From Planctomycetota bacterium (lineage in GTDB: Bacteria > Planctomycetota > Phycisphaerae > Sedimentisphaerales > Anaerobacaceae): a stretch of DNA of 6,517 nt. Shown in pieces: positions 1 to 5,564 of this stretch; the first letter of the stretch is position 1; every line of letters begins with the position of its first letter. Location of the stretch: assembly GCA_026386835.1 (NCBI GenBank), contig JAPLMV010000160.1, forward strand, positions 1 through 6,517, in the 5' to 3' direction. A program made the translations under genes and the position numbers. A model generated the notes under the pieces. It did not search any database and was not told the origin of the DNA. It was given only the letters and a program-made list of their open reading frames with translations.

Positions 1-67
1 ACTTTCTCTGCCTAATACCTTATAATTTATCTTTGATGTTTACCTAACTTTTTTAGGAGTGGTGAAG

Positions 68-127
68 ATGACAGAGATTTCAGAACTTCCGTTAATAGTA
101 TCAATCCTCCCTATTCCTAATTCTTGA
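68..127 (+). CDS. possible 19-codon small ORF ahead of the PEP-CTERM gene
   Basis: An ATG at 68 follows an AGGAG at 55-59 with an 8-nt spacer, a better ribosome-binding site than either following gene has. It reads MTEISELPLIVSILPIPNS and ends in tandem in-frame stops (TGA then TAA, 125-130). A TATAAT at 21-26 could be a -10 box, but its -35 would lie at or beyond the window edge. The peptide has no recognisable motif. It could be a leader peptide, a real microprotein, or the start of a gene now lost. The case rests only on the good RBS position, so confidence is low. Confidence 0.2.
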   Translation: MTEISELPLIVSILPIPNS

Positions 128-165
128 TAAAAGCAAAAAAACAATTTTTGAAGATGTAGAGAAAA

Positions 166-399
166 ATGAAAACCTCGATTGTGATGTACGTGATGGTTGT
201 ATTATTTTCAAATTCCATTTTTGCGGAAAGCTGGACTACATTGGGCTATCCTTGGTTACGTGGGACAGTTGCACGGGGTATTAGCGGCAACAGCATTGTT
301 GGAGATTGTGATTACGGTAGCTTTCTTTACATCATCCCCGAACCCGTCACGCTTTTGCTGCTCGGCCTTGGTGTGGTAATTTTGAGAAGGAAATATTAA
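166..399 (+). CDS. very small PEP-CTERM protein with one HAF-like repeat unit
   Basis: This 77-residue exported protein is of the type handled by the exosortase/PEP-CTERM sorting system. Residues 1-20 form a Sec signal peptide (MKT, hydrophobic stretch, likely cleavage after SIFA). Residues 57-77 are a textbook PEP-CTERM tail: I-PEP at 57-60, a hydrophobic segment to about residue 73, then the basic end RRKY. The 37-residue mature part reads SWTTLGYPW, then ARGISGNSIVG, then GSFLY. This matches a single unit of the HAF-type extracellular repeat (GI-x-x-x-x-IVG followed by FLY), which family members normally carry in several copies. The RBS is weak (GAG-rich stretch around 158-164). The stop lies 22 bp before the next gene, so the two are probably co-transcribed. 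The protein may be a contracted relic of a longer repeat protein. Its function is unknown. Confidence 0.72.
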   Translation: MKTSIVMYVMVVLFSNSIFAESWTTLGYPWLRGTVARGISGNSIVGDCDYGSFLYIIPEPVTLLLLGLGVVILRRKY

Positions 400-421
400 C
401 AATTTTAAGAGAAGAACTAAA

Positions 422-1708
422 ATGAAAACGCAAAATTTAATAATTTGTTTGGTAGTTGTTTGTGTGATGGCAGTAATTAATGTCGCGATGGCTGTCGAAA
501 TTAATACCTTCGATAATTCACAATGCTATATAGAACTGCAGCTTCCGAGCGGCAGTGTCGAGCCGATATGGATGACAGGCAGTTCAACAATGCAGGTATT
601 GTTCGCGGGAGCCAGCGGTCTGACAGGTGACCATGACGGCGATGGGCTGGATGATGTAAACTCACAGATGACGGCGTTTAATTTTGCCTGCGTAAGTCCT
701 ACGCTTGGTCCGATGTATATTCGGCTGAGCACCCCTTTGCAGACTAACGGCAAAATGGAAGAACAGGTGAATAACACGCCGGGCACACTCGATGTTCCGC
801 CATTTACAGCGACCGGACTGTGCGGAAGTTTCTTTGATATATTTCTGGAAGTTACGATGTCCGGCCAAACCTTTCATAACGGCGCAGCGAAACAATTGAC
901 AAGCACCATTACGCATGAGCCGCCTGGTGCGGGCGAGGTCTATCAGAATTTATCGGCAACGCCGCTGCTTGATGCCGGCGGTAATCCAACGGGATTTTTA
1001 CTTAAAACCACCAGATACAGACCGAATCCTCCGACGGAAGTGGATGTATTCAATCATTCAAGGTGTCAGCTTCAGTTGACCACGCCGGAGTCTGGAGTTC
1101 AAACAGTCCAGATGACCGGCAATTCAACGATGCGGGTCTTCTTTGAGGGGCTCGTGCTTGGTTCTGCTCAGGATGACGATAACGATGGGCTGGATGATGT
1201 GCAGACCGAATTGACACAATGGACATTTAGCGGCAATAATCCTGCGCTTGGTCTGGTGCAGATGCATCTGAGCAGTAATGGGCCGGCTTTAGGCGGGATG
1301 GAGGAGCAGGCCAACAATACGCCTGGCATACTGGATGTTCCGCCATTTACAGCGACGGGAACGTGCGACAGTTTCTTTGATATATTTCTTGAAGTTTGCC
1401 TGCCAGGTCAGGTTCTTCATTCGCAAACTCCGATACACCTGATGGAGACAATCAATCATAAGCCGCCTGTGGTTGGAAATATCTGGGACAACCATGGAAC
1501 GGTTCAGCTTTATAACGAGAGCGATAATCCGACGAGATATTACGTAGCAGCAATCGCATACGAGCCGAACGCACCTTACTGCGGCGACGCCGAACATCTT
1601 TATCCGACAGGAGATTTAAATTTAGACTGCAGAGTGAACTTCAAGGATATTGCCATTGTTGCTGACCACTGGCTTGAGTGTACCGCACCAGAACCAGAAT
1701 GTGATTAG
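422..1708 (+). CDS. secreted two-domain duplicated protein with dockerin-like C-terminus
   Basis: This 428-residue exported protein has a signal peptide at residues 1-24 (cleavage probably after VAMA). Two homologous domains follow, at about 26-202 and 206-383. Each contains MTG-[SN]-STM, an acidic loop ending DGLDDV (about 70-79 and 250-260), MEEQ-x-NNTPG, DVPPFTATG and SFFDIFLEV. The acidic loops (DHDGDGLDD and DDDNDGLDD) look like calcium-binding D-x-D-x-DG loops. After a Cys-containing linker comes one dockerin-like loop with ligands D398, N400, D402, R404, N406 and D409, then HWLEC. A classical type I dockerin has two such repeats; only one is present, as I recall is usual for tails of this group. 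I do not recognise the 180-residue domain as a named family. The start follows a purine-rich AAGAGAAG (407-414). A frameshifted PEP-CTERM relic lies directly downstream. A structural or adhesive cell-surface role is plausible but inferred; I see no enzyme motif. Confidence 0.85.
   Translation: MKTQNLIICLVVVCVMAVINVAMAVEINTFDNSQCYIELQLPSGSVEPIWMTGSSTMQVLFAGASGLTGDHDGDGLDDVNSQMTAFNFACVSPTLGPMYIRLSTPLQTNGKMEEQVNNTPGTLDVPPFTATGLCGSFFDIFLEVTMSGQTFHNGAAKQLTSTITHEPPGAGEVYQNLSATPLLDAGGNPTGFLLKTTRYRPNPPTEVDVFNHSRCQLQLTTPESGVQTVQMTGNSTMRVFFEGLVLGSAQDDDNDGLDDVQTELTQWTFSGNNPALGLVQMHLSSNGPALGGMEEQANNTPGILDVPPFTATGTCDSFFDIFLEVCLPGQVLHSQTPIHLMETINHKPPVVGNIWDNHGTVQLYNESDNPTRYYVAAIAYEPNAPYCGDAEHLYPTGDLNLDCRVNFKDIAIVADHWLECTAPEPECD
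497..1027 (+). repeat. internal domain repeat, copy A
   Basis: This encodes residues 26-202 of the secreted protein. It aligns with copy B at an offset of 180-181 codons. The two copies share DNA blocks as well as protein motifs: 23 identical bases at 791-813 and 1334-1356, and 20 identical bases at 827-846 and 1370-1389, both 543 bp apart. The flanks have diverged strongly. Confidence 0.85.
1037..1570 (+). repeat. internal domain repeat, copy B
   Basis: This encodes residues 206-383, the second copy of the same unrecognised domain. All landmark motifs of copy A recur in the same order, including an acidic DDDNDGLDD loop, MEEQ-x-NNTPG, DVPPFTATG and SFFDIFLEV. The C-terminal third, after GQ-x-x-H, is the least conserved part between copies. 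Confidence 0.85.
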
Positions 1709-1802
1709 AACCAGCTACGCTCTTACTGCTTGGTGTCGGTGCCGATTGCTCTCAGGACAGGTTCGCTCATGACAAGCGGTGGCGATGAGAAGGAAATGCT
1801 AA
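1708..1802 (+). pseudogene. out-of-frame PEP-CTERM tail relic
   Basis: Directly after the stop of the dockerin-like gene, another frame reads EPATLLLLGVGA (1708-1743), the core of a PEP-CTERM signal. In the third frame, 1776-1802 reads AVAMRRKC then a stop, which looks like the missing basic end. Joined, the pieces would give a complete PEP-CTERM tail. The two parts are separated by about 35 bp that break the frame. An 8-bp direct repeat, AGAACCAG, occurs at 1690-1697 and 1707-1714. Removing the 17 bp between the copies would put the upstream gene in frame with EPATLLLLGVGA. The relic has no RBS or start of its own. It could be decayed coding sequence, a switchable tail, or the product of assembly errors. 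Confidence 0.6.
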
Positions 1803-1916
1803 AAGAAATGCCGTAGCCATTTTCCTTGCCTGGCAGCCTTAAAATCAATGAAAGTTGTCTTTTGTAAGCTTTACCTGGCCTGTAACAATGTTTTTTTAAA
1901 AAATAATATTTATTTC

Positions 1917-1944
1917 TTGCATTATTTAATTTTTGTGCTATAAT
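1917..1944 (+). promoter_or_regulatory. csp promoter, extended -10
   Basis: There is a perfect TATAAT at 1939-1944, preceded by TGC, giving an extended -10 (TGn-TATAAT). TTGCAT at 1917-1922 is a weak -35 with a 16-nt spacer. Initiation near 1951 would give a leader of about 100 nt, long like those of many cold-shock genes. Confidence 0.7.
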
Positions 1945-1970
1945 AGCATTTTTAGACGGTTTATTCTTTC

Positions 1971-2010
1971 ATCTCTCAAGAGTATCCCCTAACAAATTAA
2001 AACGAGAGAT
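1971..2010 (+). promoter_or_regulatory. leader stem ATCTCTC/GAGAGAT
   Basis: ATCTCTC at 1971-1977 is perfectly complementary to GAGAGAT at 2004-2010, with a 26-nt AT-rich loop. Part of the 5' arm (TCTCT) could alternatively pair with GGAGA at 2041-2045 in the Shine-Dalgarno, so the leader might have two states. The stem is short and the proposal is inference. Confidence 0.35.
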
Positions 2011-2021
2011 ATTATTTTTGT

Positions 2022-2044
2022 GCTCTGGAAACAGGGCCAAGGAG
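2022..2044 (+). promoter_or_regulatory. GNRA-loop hairpin abutting the csp Shine-Dalgarno
   Basis: GCTCTG (2022-2027) pairs with CAGGGC (2032-2037), six pairs including one G-U, closing a GAAA tetraloop (2028-2031). One base later lies AAGGAG (2039-2044), 7 nt before the GTG start at 2052. A stable hairpin this close to the ribosome-binding site could affect ribosome access or mRNA decay. Confidence 0.5.
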
Positions 2045-2051
2045 AACTATA

Positions 2052-2255
2052 GTGAGTACAGGTAAAGTAAAGTGGTTTAACGCAGACAAAGGTTTTGGAT
2101 TTATTACCCCGGATGGCGGCGGTTCAGATTTGTTCGTCCATCACACAGAGGTAAAGACCGGTGGTTACGCAGCTCTTGATGAGGGACAAGGCGTCCAGTT
2201 CGAGATAGGGCAGGGCAAAAAAGGCCCATGCGCCACCAACGTAACGACTGTCTAA
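2052..2255 (+). CDS. csp: cold-shock domain protein (CspA family)
   Basis: This 67-residue single-domain OB-fold protein has the family's usual length. It begins TGKVKWFN and carries RNP1 as KGFGFI (13-18) and RNP2 as LFVHH (27-31), where many relatives have VFVHF. Aromatic nucleic-acid-stacking residues W8, F9, F15, F17 and F28 are present. Such proteins bind single-stranded RNA or DNA in the cytoplasm and act as RNA chaperones or antiterminators. The start is GTG, chosen because AAGGAG at 2039-2044 sits 7 nt upstream and the family N-terminus follows directly. The gene has its own extended -10 promoter, a long structured leader and a strong terminator, so it is probably monocistronic. Cold induction is plausible but not shown by sequence; many family members are expressed at normal temperature. 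Confidence 0.96.
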   Translation: MSTGKVKWFNADKGFGFITPDGGGSDLFVHHTEVKTGGYAALDEGQGVQFEIGQGKKGPCATNVTTV

Positions 2256-2280
2256 TTAAGGTCAAGCGTTCTGAAAACCA

Positions 2281-2311
2281 AAAAGCCCCGCAAGTTCGCG
2301 GGGTTTTTTTT
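2281..2311 (+). terminator. intrinsic terminator after csp
   Basis: CCCCGC (2286-2291) and GCGGGG (2298-2303) form a 6-bp all-GC stem around AAGTTC, followed by eight T residues (2304-2311). An A-run before the stem extends possible pairing and could give weak function on the opposite strand. It separates csp from the RRM gene. Confidence 0.93.
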
Positions 2312-2333
2312 ATGGCTTTTCATAGATTTTAGG

Positions 2334-2339
2334 TATAAT
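2334..2339 (+). promoter_or_regulatory. -10 box of the RRM-protein gene
   Basis: A perfect TATAAT lies 23 bp after the csp terminator T-run. No good -35 is visible at the expected place (about 2311-2316). Initiation near 2346 would give a leader of about 37 nt to the ATG at 2383. It overlaps an upstream in-frame ATG at 2338, which argues against that ATG as a start. Confidence 0.5.
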
Positions 2340-2382
2340 GACCTTTTTGAAAGTACTGGTAAACCGCAAATGGAGACTGGTC

Positions 2383-2631
2383 ATGGGAAAAAAAGTGTAT
2401 GTTGGAAATTTAAGTCCTGATGCAGATCAAGCAAGCCTGAAGACTTTGTTTTCAGTATTTGGGACAGTTGAAAAAGCTTATATAATCACTGACCGTCAAA
2501 CAGGCCAAAGCAAAGGTTTCGGTTTTGTCGTAATGAGCAGTGACAGCGAGGCTAAAGCGGCGATAGATGCACTGGATGGAAAAAAGTGTGGTGATTATAC
2601 GGTTAAGGTCAGTGAAGCCAAAGGCCAGTGA
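2383..2631 (+). CDS. single-RRM RNA-binding protein
   Basis: This 82-residue protein consists of one RNA-recognition motif. RNP2 is VYVGNL (5-10) and RNP1 is KGFGFVVM (44-51), matching the [RK]-G-[FY]-[GA]-[FY]-[ILV]-x-[FYM] signature, so RNA binding through the beta-sheet aromatics is expected. It resembles the small bacterial Rbp proteins best known from cyanobacteria, but ends right after the domain (EAKGQ) without a glycine-rich tail. The start at 2383 is preferred over an in-frame ATG at 2338 because GGAG (2372-2375) lies 7 nt upstream, the domain begins at once, and 2338 overlaps the likely -10 box. Tandem stops (TGA, TAA) close it. It follows the Csp gene on the same strand but is separated by a terminator. 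It converges with nfnB, with only a T-run (2651-2657) between them. Confidence 0.93.
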   Translation: MGKKVYVGNLSPDADQASLKTLFSVFGTVEKAYIITDRQTGQSKGFGFVVMSSDSEAKAAIDALDGKKCGDYTVKVSEAKGQ

Positions 2632-2664
2632 TAATTAGATACCATTGGTCTTTTTTTCGCAAAC

Positions 2665-4173
2665 TCAAAACTCTTTTGACATGCGCCCGCTATTGAGTTT
2701 TTTCTTATTCGAAAGGTATTCATTTATTGCCGCCGCTGCGATTCGTCCCTGCCCCATAGCTAAAATCACCGTCGCTGCACCTAATACTATATCGCCGCCC
2801 GCATAAACACCTTCGAGCGAGGTTTTGCATCTTTCGTCAACCACAATATTGCCCCACTTGTTAAACTCCAGGCCCGCCGTCGTCTGGCGAATCAGCGGGT
2901 TGGCAGCATTGCCGATGGCTATAATCACCGTATCGACAGGAATCTGAAATTCCGAGCCTTCAATCGCTATCGGCCTGCGCCTGCCCGAGTCATCCGGCTC
3001 GCCCAGCTCGTATTTAAGACATTCGACCGCAACCACTTTGCCGTTTTCATCTCCGATAATTAGTTTTGGATTTTGCAGCGTATGAAATTCAATTCCCTCT
3101 TCTTTGGCGTGATGAACTTCCTCTATTCGCGCCGGCATCTCATTTTCGCTTCTGCGGTAAATCAGATATACCTTCTCCGCTCCAAGCCGCACAGCCATTC
3201 TCGCCGAATCCATCGCCACATTCCCGCCGCCCACCACAGCGACCTTCTTTGAAACAGCTATCGGCGTATCAGCGCCTTTGCCGAATTTATACGCCTTCAT
3301 CAGGTTTGCCCGCGTCAGATATTCATTTGCGCTATACACCCCGACAAGCGATTCACCTTCTATACCCATAAAGCTCGGCAGCCCCGCTCCGACACCAATA
3401 TAAACCGCATCGAAGCCGTCTTCCTTCATCAATTGCTCGATGGTCATTGTTCTGCCGACGATGAAGTTACATACGATTTTCACGCCCATCTTCGTCAGCA
3501 CGTCGATTTCCTTCTGCACGATTGTCTTTGGCAGCCGAAATTCCGGTATGCCGTAAACCATCACCCCGCCCGGCTTATGAAACGCCTCAAATATCGTAAC
3601 ATCGTGTCCGGCCCTTCTCGCATCCGCCGCCGCCACAATACCGCCTGGCCCGGAACCTATTATCGCTACCTTCATCCCCGTCTGTGCTGCCACTGCCGGC
3701 ACGCTGTCATTGCCGCCGCTCAGGTCAGCCGCAAACCTTTCGAGCCGTCCGATTGAAACCGCCTTGTCAACATCCTTGAATTTCAACCCGACCGTGCATT
3801 TTTCCTGACACTGCACCTCCTGCGGACATACCCTGCCGCAGACCGCAGGCAATAACGAATTTTCCTTTATGATTGCAAGGGCTTGTTTGTAATCGCCCTG
3901 TGCAATTGCTGCGGTGAACTCTTTTATTTTTATCCGCACAGGACAGCCTTCGACGCATGGTGCATTTTTACACTGCAGACACCGCATCGCTTCCAGCCGC
4001 GCCTGCGTTTCCGTGTACCCCGTCGCCACCTCGCTTACGTTACTTCTTCTTTTTACCCCATCCTGCGCAGGCATTTCTTGCGGCGGTATCTTGTATCTGT
4101 CAGAGGCTTTGAGTTCACCTTTTTTATGCTTTTCCGCAAGCTGTTCGATATCAAGGTTTTCTTTTTCTGTCAT
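2665..4173 (-). CDS. nfnB: NfnB/GltD-like NADPH-binding flavoprotein large subunit
   Basis: This 502-residue cytoplasmic subunit belongs to the GltD/NfnB family. The N-terminal ferredoxin-like region has eight cysteines for two [4Fe-4S] clusters: C65, C68, C73, C77 (CLQC..PCVEGCP) and C112, C116, C122, C126. The FAD-binding motif GSGPGG is at 173-178 and the NADPH-binding motif GGGNVA at 315-320, with a second flavin motif YAGGD at 458-461. Paired with the upstream NfnA it should form a transhydrogenase in which NADH plus reduced ferredoxin reduces NADP+, or the reverse by flavin-based bifurcation. The small subunit of glutamate synthase looks similar. The adjacent NfnA subunit, and the absence of a glutamate synthase large subunit nearby, favour Nfn; archaeal sulfide dehydrogenase SudAB belongs to the same family. 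Its ATG lies 1 nt after the nfnA stop with no strong RBS, implying translational coupling. Confidence 0.9.
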   Translation of the reverse strand: MTEKENLDIEQLAEKHKKGELKASDRYKIPPQEMPAQDGVKRRSNVSEVATGYTETQARLEAMRCLQCKNAPCVEGCPVRIKIKEFTAAIAQGDYKQALAIIKENSLLPAVCGRVCPQEVQCQEKCTVGLKFKDVDKAVSIGRLERFAADLSGGNDSVPAVAAQTGMKVAIIGSGPGGIVAAADARRAGHDVTIFEAFHKPGGVMVYGIPEFRLPKTIVQKEIDVLTKMGVKIVCNFIVGRTMTIEQLMKEDGFDAVYIGVGAGLPSFMGIEGESLVGVYSANEYLTRANLMKAYKFGKGADTPIAVSKKVAVVGGGNVAMDSARMAVRLGAEKVYLIYRRSENEMPARIEEVHHAKEEGIEFHTLQNPKLIIGDENGKVVAVECLKYELGEPDDSGRRRPIAIEGSEFQIPVDTVIIAIGNAANPLIRQTTAGLEFNKWGNIVVDERCKTSLEGVYAGGDIVLGAATVILAMGQGRIAAAAINEYLSNKKKLNSGRMSKEF

Positions 4174-4174
4174 A

Positions 4175-5026
4175 TTACTTGTCGAGACCTATTTTGCAGT
4201 TGTGAAGATATTGTTCATGCGCTCTTTTCTCAAGGTCTTTATATGCGTTTAGCCGTTTCATCATCAAATCAAAATTGACCTTATGCCCGTCGAATTCCGG
4301 CCCGTCCACGCATACGAATTTCGGTTTACCGTCAATCTCGACCCTGCAGCCCCCGCACATCCCTGTTCCGTCAACCATAATGGTATTTAGCGATACCTGC
4401 GTGGGGACATTAAACTGTTTTGTAACTTCGCAGCAGAACTTCATCATTATCGCAGGCCCTATTACAAACGCCTGGTCAGGCCGCGGATTACGCTGGCAAA
4501 CCTCTTTCAACGGCTCGGTCACCAGGGCTTTGCGGCCATAAGAGCCGTCGTCCGTCGTAACTATCAGTTCATCACTTATTTTGGCAAATTCATCTTCTAA
4601 AATCAGAAGTTCTTTATTTCTTGCTCCCAAAATACTGATGACTTTATTGCCAGCCTGCTTAAGTGCCTTTGCGATGGGCAGCAGCGGGGCGTTGCCGATT
4701 CCGCCGCCAATACAGATAACCGTCCCGAATTTTTCTATATGCGTCGGGCATCCAAGCGGCCCTGCTACGCTGGCGATAGTGTCCCCTGTTTTTAATGCTG
4801 ATAATTCCGATGTTGTCTTACCCACCCGCTGCCAAATCAGACGGATTGTGCCTCTTGCCGGGTCGGCATCTGCTATTGTAAGGGGAATCCTCTCGCCGTA
4901 TTCGTTGTTTATGCTGATAATGACAAATTGTCCCGGCTTTCTTGCCGCTGCAATCAGAGGCGCTTCCACCTCGGCCGTGAAAACGTTTTCAGACAACTGC
5001 CTGCTTGATACTATTTTATGTGACAC
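4175..5026 (-). CDS. nfnA: NfnA-like ferredoxin-NADP reductase small subunit
   Basis: This 283-residue subunit is of the ferredoxin-NADP reductase type, as in NfnA, SudB and PyrK-like proteins. An N-terminal beta-barrel carries the FAD motif RIPLT (46-50). The nucleotide-binding domain has GGGIGNAPLLP (107-117). The C-terminal [2Fe-2S] site has C224, C227 and C239 (MCGGC...FVCVDGPEFDGH). D219, in VDGTG just before them, is the likely fourth ligand known in this family. In NfnAB this subunit binds NADH and FAD and passes electrons to the large subunit. The start is GTG at 5026-5024, supported by AGAGGA 8 nt upstream. The stop is 1 nt from the nfnB ATG. The gene lies 105 bp after the thioredoxin gene, in an AT-rich spacer without a strong promoter. 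Confidence 0.91.
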   Translation of the reverse strand: MSHKIVSSRQLSENVFTAEVEAPLIAAARKPGQFVIISINNEYGERIPLTIADADPARGTIRLIWQRVGKTTSELSALKTGDTIASVAGPLGCPTHIEKFGTVICIGGGIGNAPLLPIAKALKQAGNKVISILGARNKELLILEDEFAKISDELIVTTDDGSYGRKALVTEPLKEVCQRNPRPDQAFVIGPAIMMKFCCEVTKQFNVPTQVSLNTIMVDGTGMCGGCRVEIDGKPKFVCVDGPEFDGHKVNFDLMMKRLNAYKDLEKRAHEQYLHNCKIGLDK

Positions 5027-5060
5027 TTTTTATTTCCTCTTGTTCTGCCGATTATTGCGC

Positions 5061-5100
5061 GTAAAAAACCCTTAATTAATCAAAAAAAACGTTTTTTTAC
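5061..5100 (-). repeat. A/T-tract inverted repeats in the trxA-nfnA spacer
   Basis: A perfect 16-bp palindrome, A7-CG-T7, lies at 5083-5098. Its outer arm GTTTTTTTAC (5091-5100) is also nearly complementary to GTAAAAAAC (5061-5069). In the minus-strand transcript the A-tract could therefore pair with either of two U-tracts. All stems are A-U rich and weak. It may be a weak terminator or attenuator, or simply AT-rich spacer. Confidence 0.4.
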
Positions 5101-5131
5101 AGCAGCCGCATGTGCAAACCAGTTGTCTTTC

Positions 5132-5458
5132 TTAAAGAAGCTCATCTATAGCGGCAGAAATGTCCTTTTTACTGGTCAGGCCAACCCATTTCTTCTGCAC
5201 CTGGCCGTCTTTGAACAGGATTAGGGTTGGTATTGCGTTTATGCTGAATTCCATCGCGCTGTCGCGGGCATCGTCGGTATTGAGCTTGCAGACTTTCGCC
5301 CTGTCTAAGTACGCATTTGCAACATCCTCGATAATCGGAGCCATCATCTTGCATGGCCCGCACCACGGTGCCCAGAAATCCACCAGCACCGGCATATCAG
5401 AGTTGTGAACCGTCTCGTCAAAAGCAGCATCATTTAGCTCAATTACATTACCAGCCAT
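5132..5458 (-). CDS. trxA: thioredoxin
   Basis: This 108-residue classical thioredoxin matches E. coli Trx in length. The redox active site WCGPC is at 32-36, the buried Asp at 27 (VDFWAPWCGPC) and the cis-proline at 77 (IPT). There is no signal peptide, so it acts in the cytoplasm as a dithiol reductant. One extra cysteine, C57, is present. The ATG at 5458 is preceded by AAAGGA with a 7-nt spacer. It is the first gene of the minus-strand unit trxA-nfnA-nfnB and has a strong promoter at 5498-5526. No thioredoxin reductase is in the window; its electron donor is not evident here. Confidence 0.97.
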   Translation of the reverse strand: MAGNVIELNDAAFDETVHNSDMPVLVDFWAPWCGPCKMMAPIIEDVANAYLDRAKVCKLNTDDARDSAMEFSINAIPTLILFKDGQVQKKWVGLTSKKDISAAIDELL

Positions 5459-5497
5459 TCTTGTATCCTTTCCAAATCCTTGAATAAGGCAAAAGCG

Positions 5498-5526
5498 ATT
5501 CTATGGACAAATTAAACCATTGTCAA
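5498..5526 (-). promoter_or_regulatory. trxA promoter
   Basis: On the minus strand TTGACA (5526-5521), a 17-nt spacer and TAGAAT (5503-5498) form a near-consensus sigma70-type promoter. Initiation near 5491 would leave a leader of about 33 nt to the trxA ATG. It probably drives the whole trxA-nfnA-nfnB unit. Confidence 0.78.
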
Positions 5527-5564
5527 ATATTAACTACTCGATTCGGGCGATTTTTGTTTCATTT

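Larger units (their letters stand above)
1803..2051. other. AT-rich intergenic region and csp leader
   Basis: No gene is visible between the PEP-CTERM relic and the cold-shock gene. The first part (1803-1890) shows nothing recognisable and no convincing terminator for the upstream gene. Bases 1890-1950 are very AT-rich with a T7/A6 palindromic run (about 1891-1903) and contain the csp promoter. Bases from about 1951 to 2051 are the presumed csp 5' leader, with two hairpins listed separately. Confidence 0.6.

Noticed and set aside
526..1597. Minus-strand open frames at 526-786, 662-916 and 1289-1597, two of which resemble each other
   Set aside because: Their similarity is just the internal duplication of the plus-strand secreted protein read from the other strand. 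They have no RBS and no known motif, and the plus frame has a signal peptide and domain structure.
2338..2382. Upstream ATG giving the RRM protein 15 extra N-terminal residues
   Set aside because: That ATG overlaps the TATAAT -10 box and lacks an RBS. The ATG at 2383 has GGAG at 7 nt and begins right at the RRM fold.
2641..2660. Terminator between the RRM gene and nfnB
   Set aside because: There is a seven-T run (2651-2657), but the preceding ACCATTGGT cannot form a stable stem with a workable loop. I would not call it a terminator without transcript data.
2665..4173. Glutamate synthase small subunit (GltD) as the name for the large flavoprotein
   Set aside because: The domain layout fits GltD, but the gene is coupled to an NfnA-type subunit and no glutamate synthase large subunit is present, so NfnB is favoured.
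3066..5408. Several plus-strand frames of 80-164 codons across the trxA-nfnA-nfnB region
   Set aside because: They are antisense shadows of well-identified genes and encode low-complexity, Pro/Ser/Arg-rich sequence without motifs.
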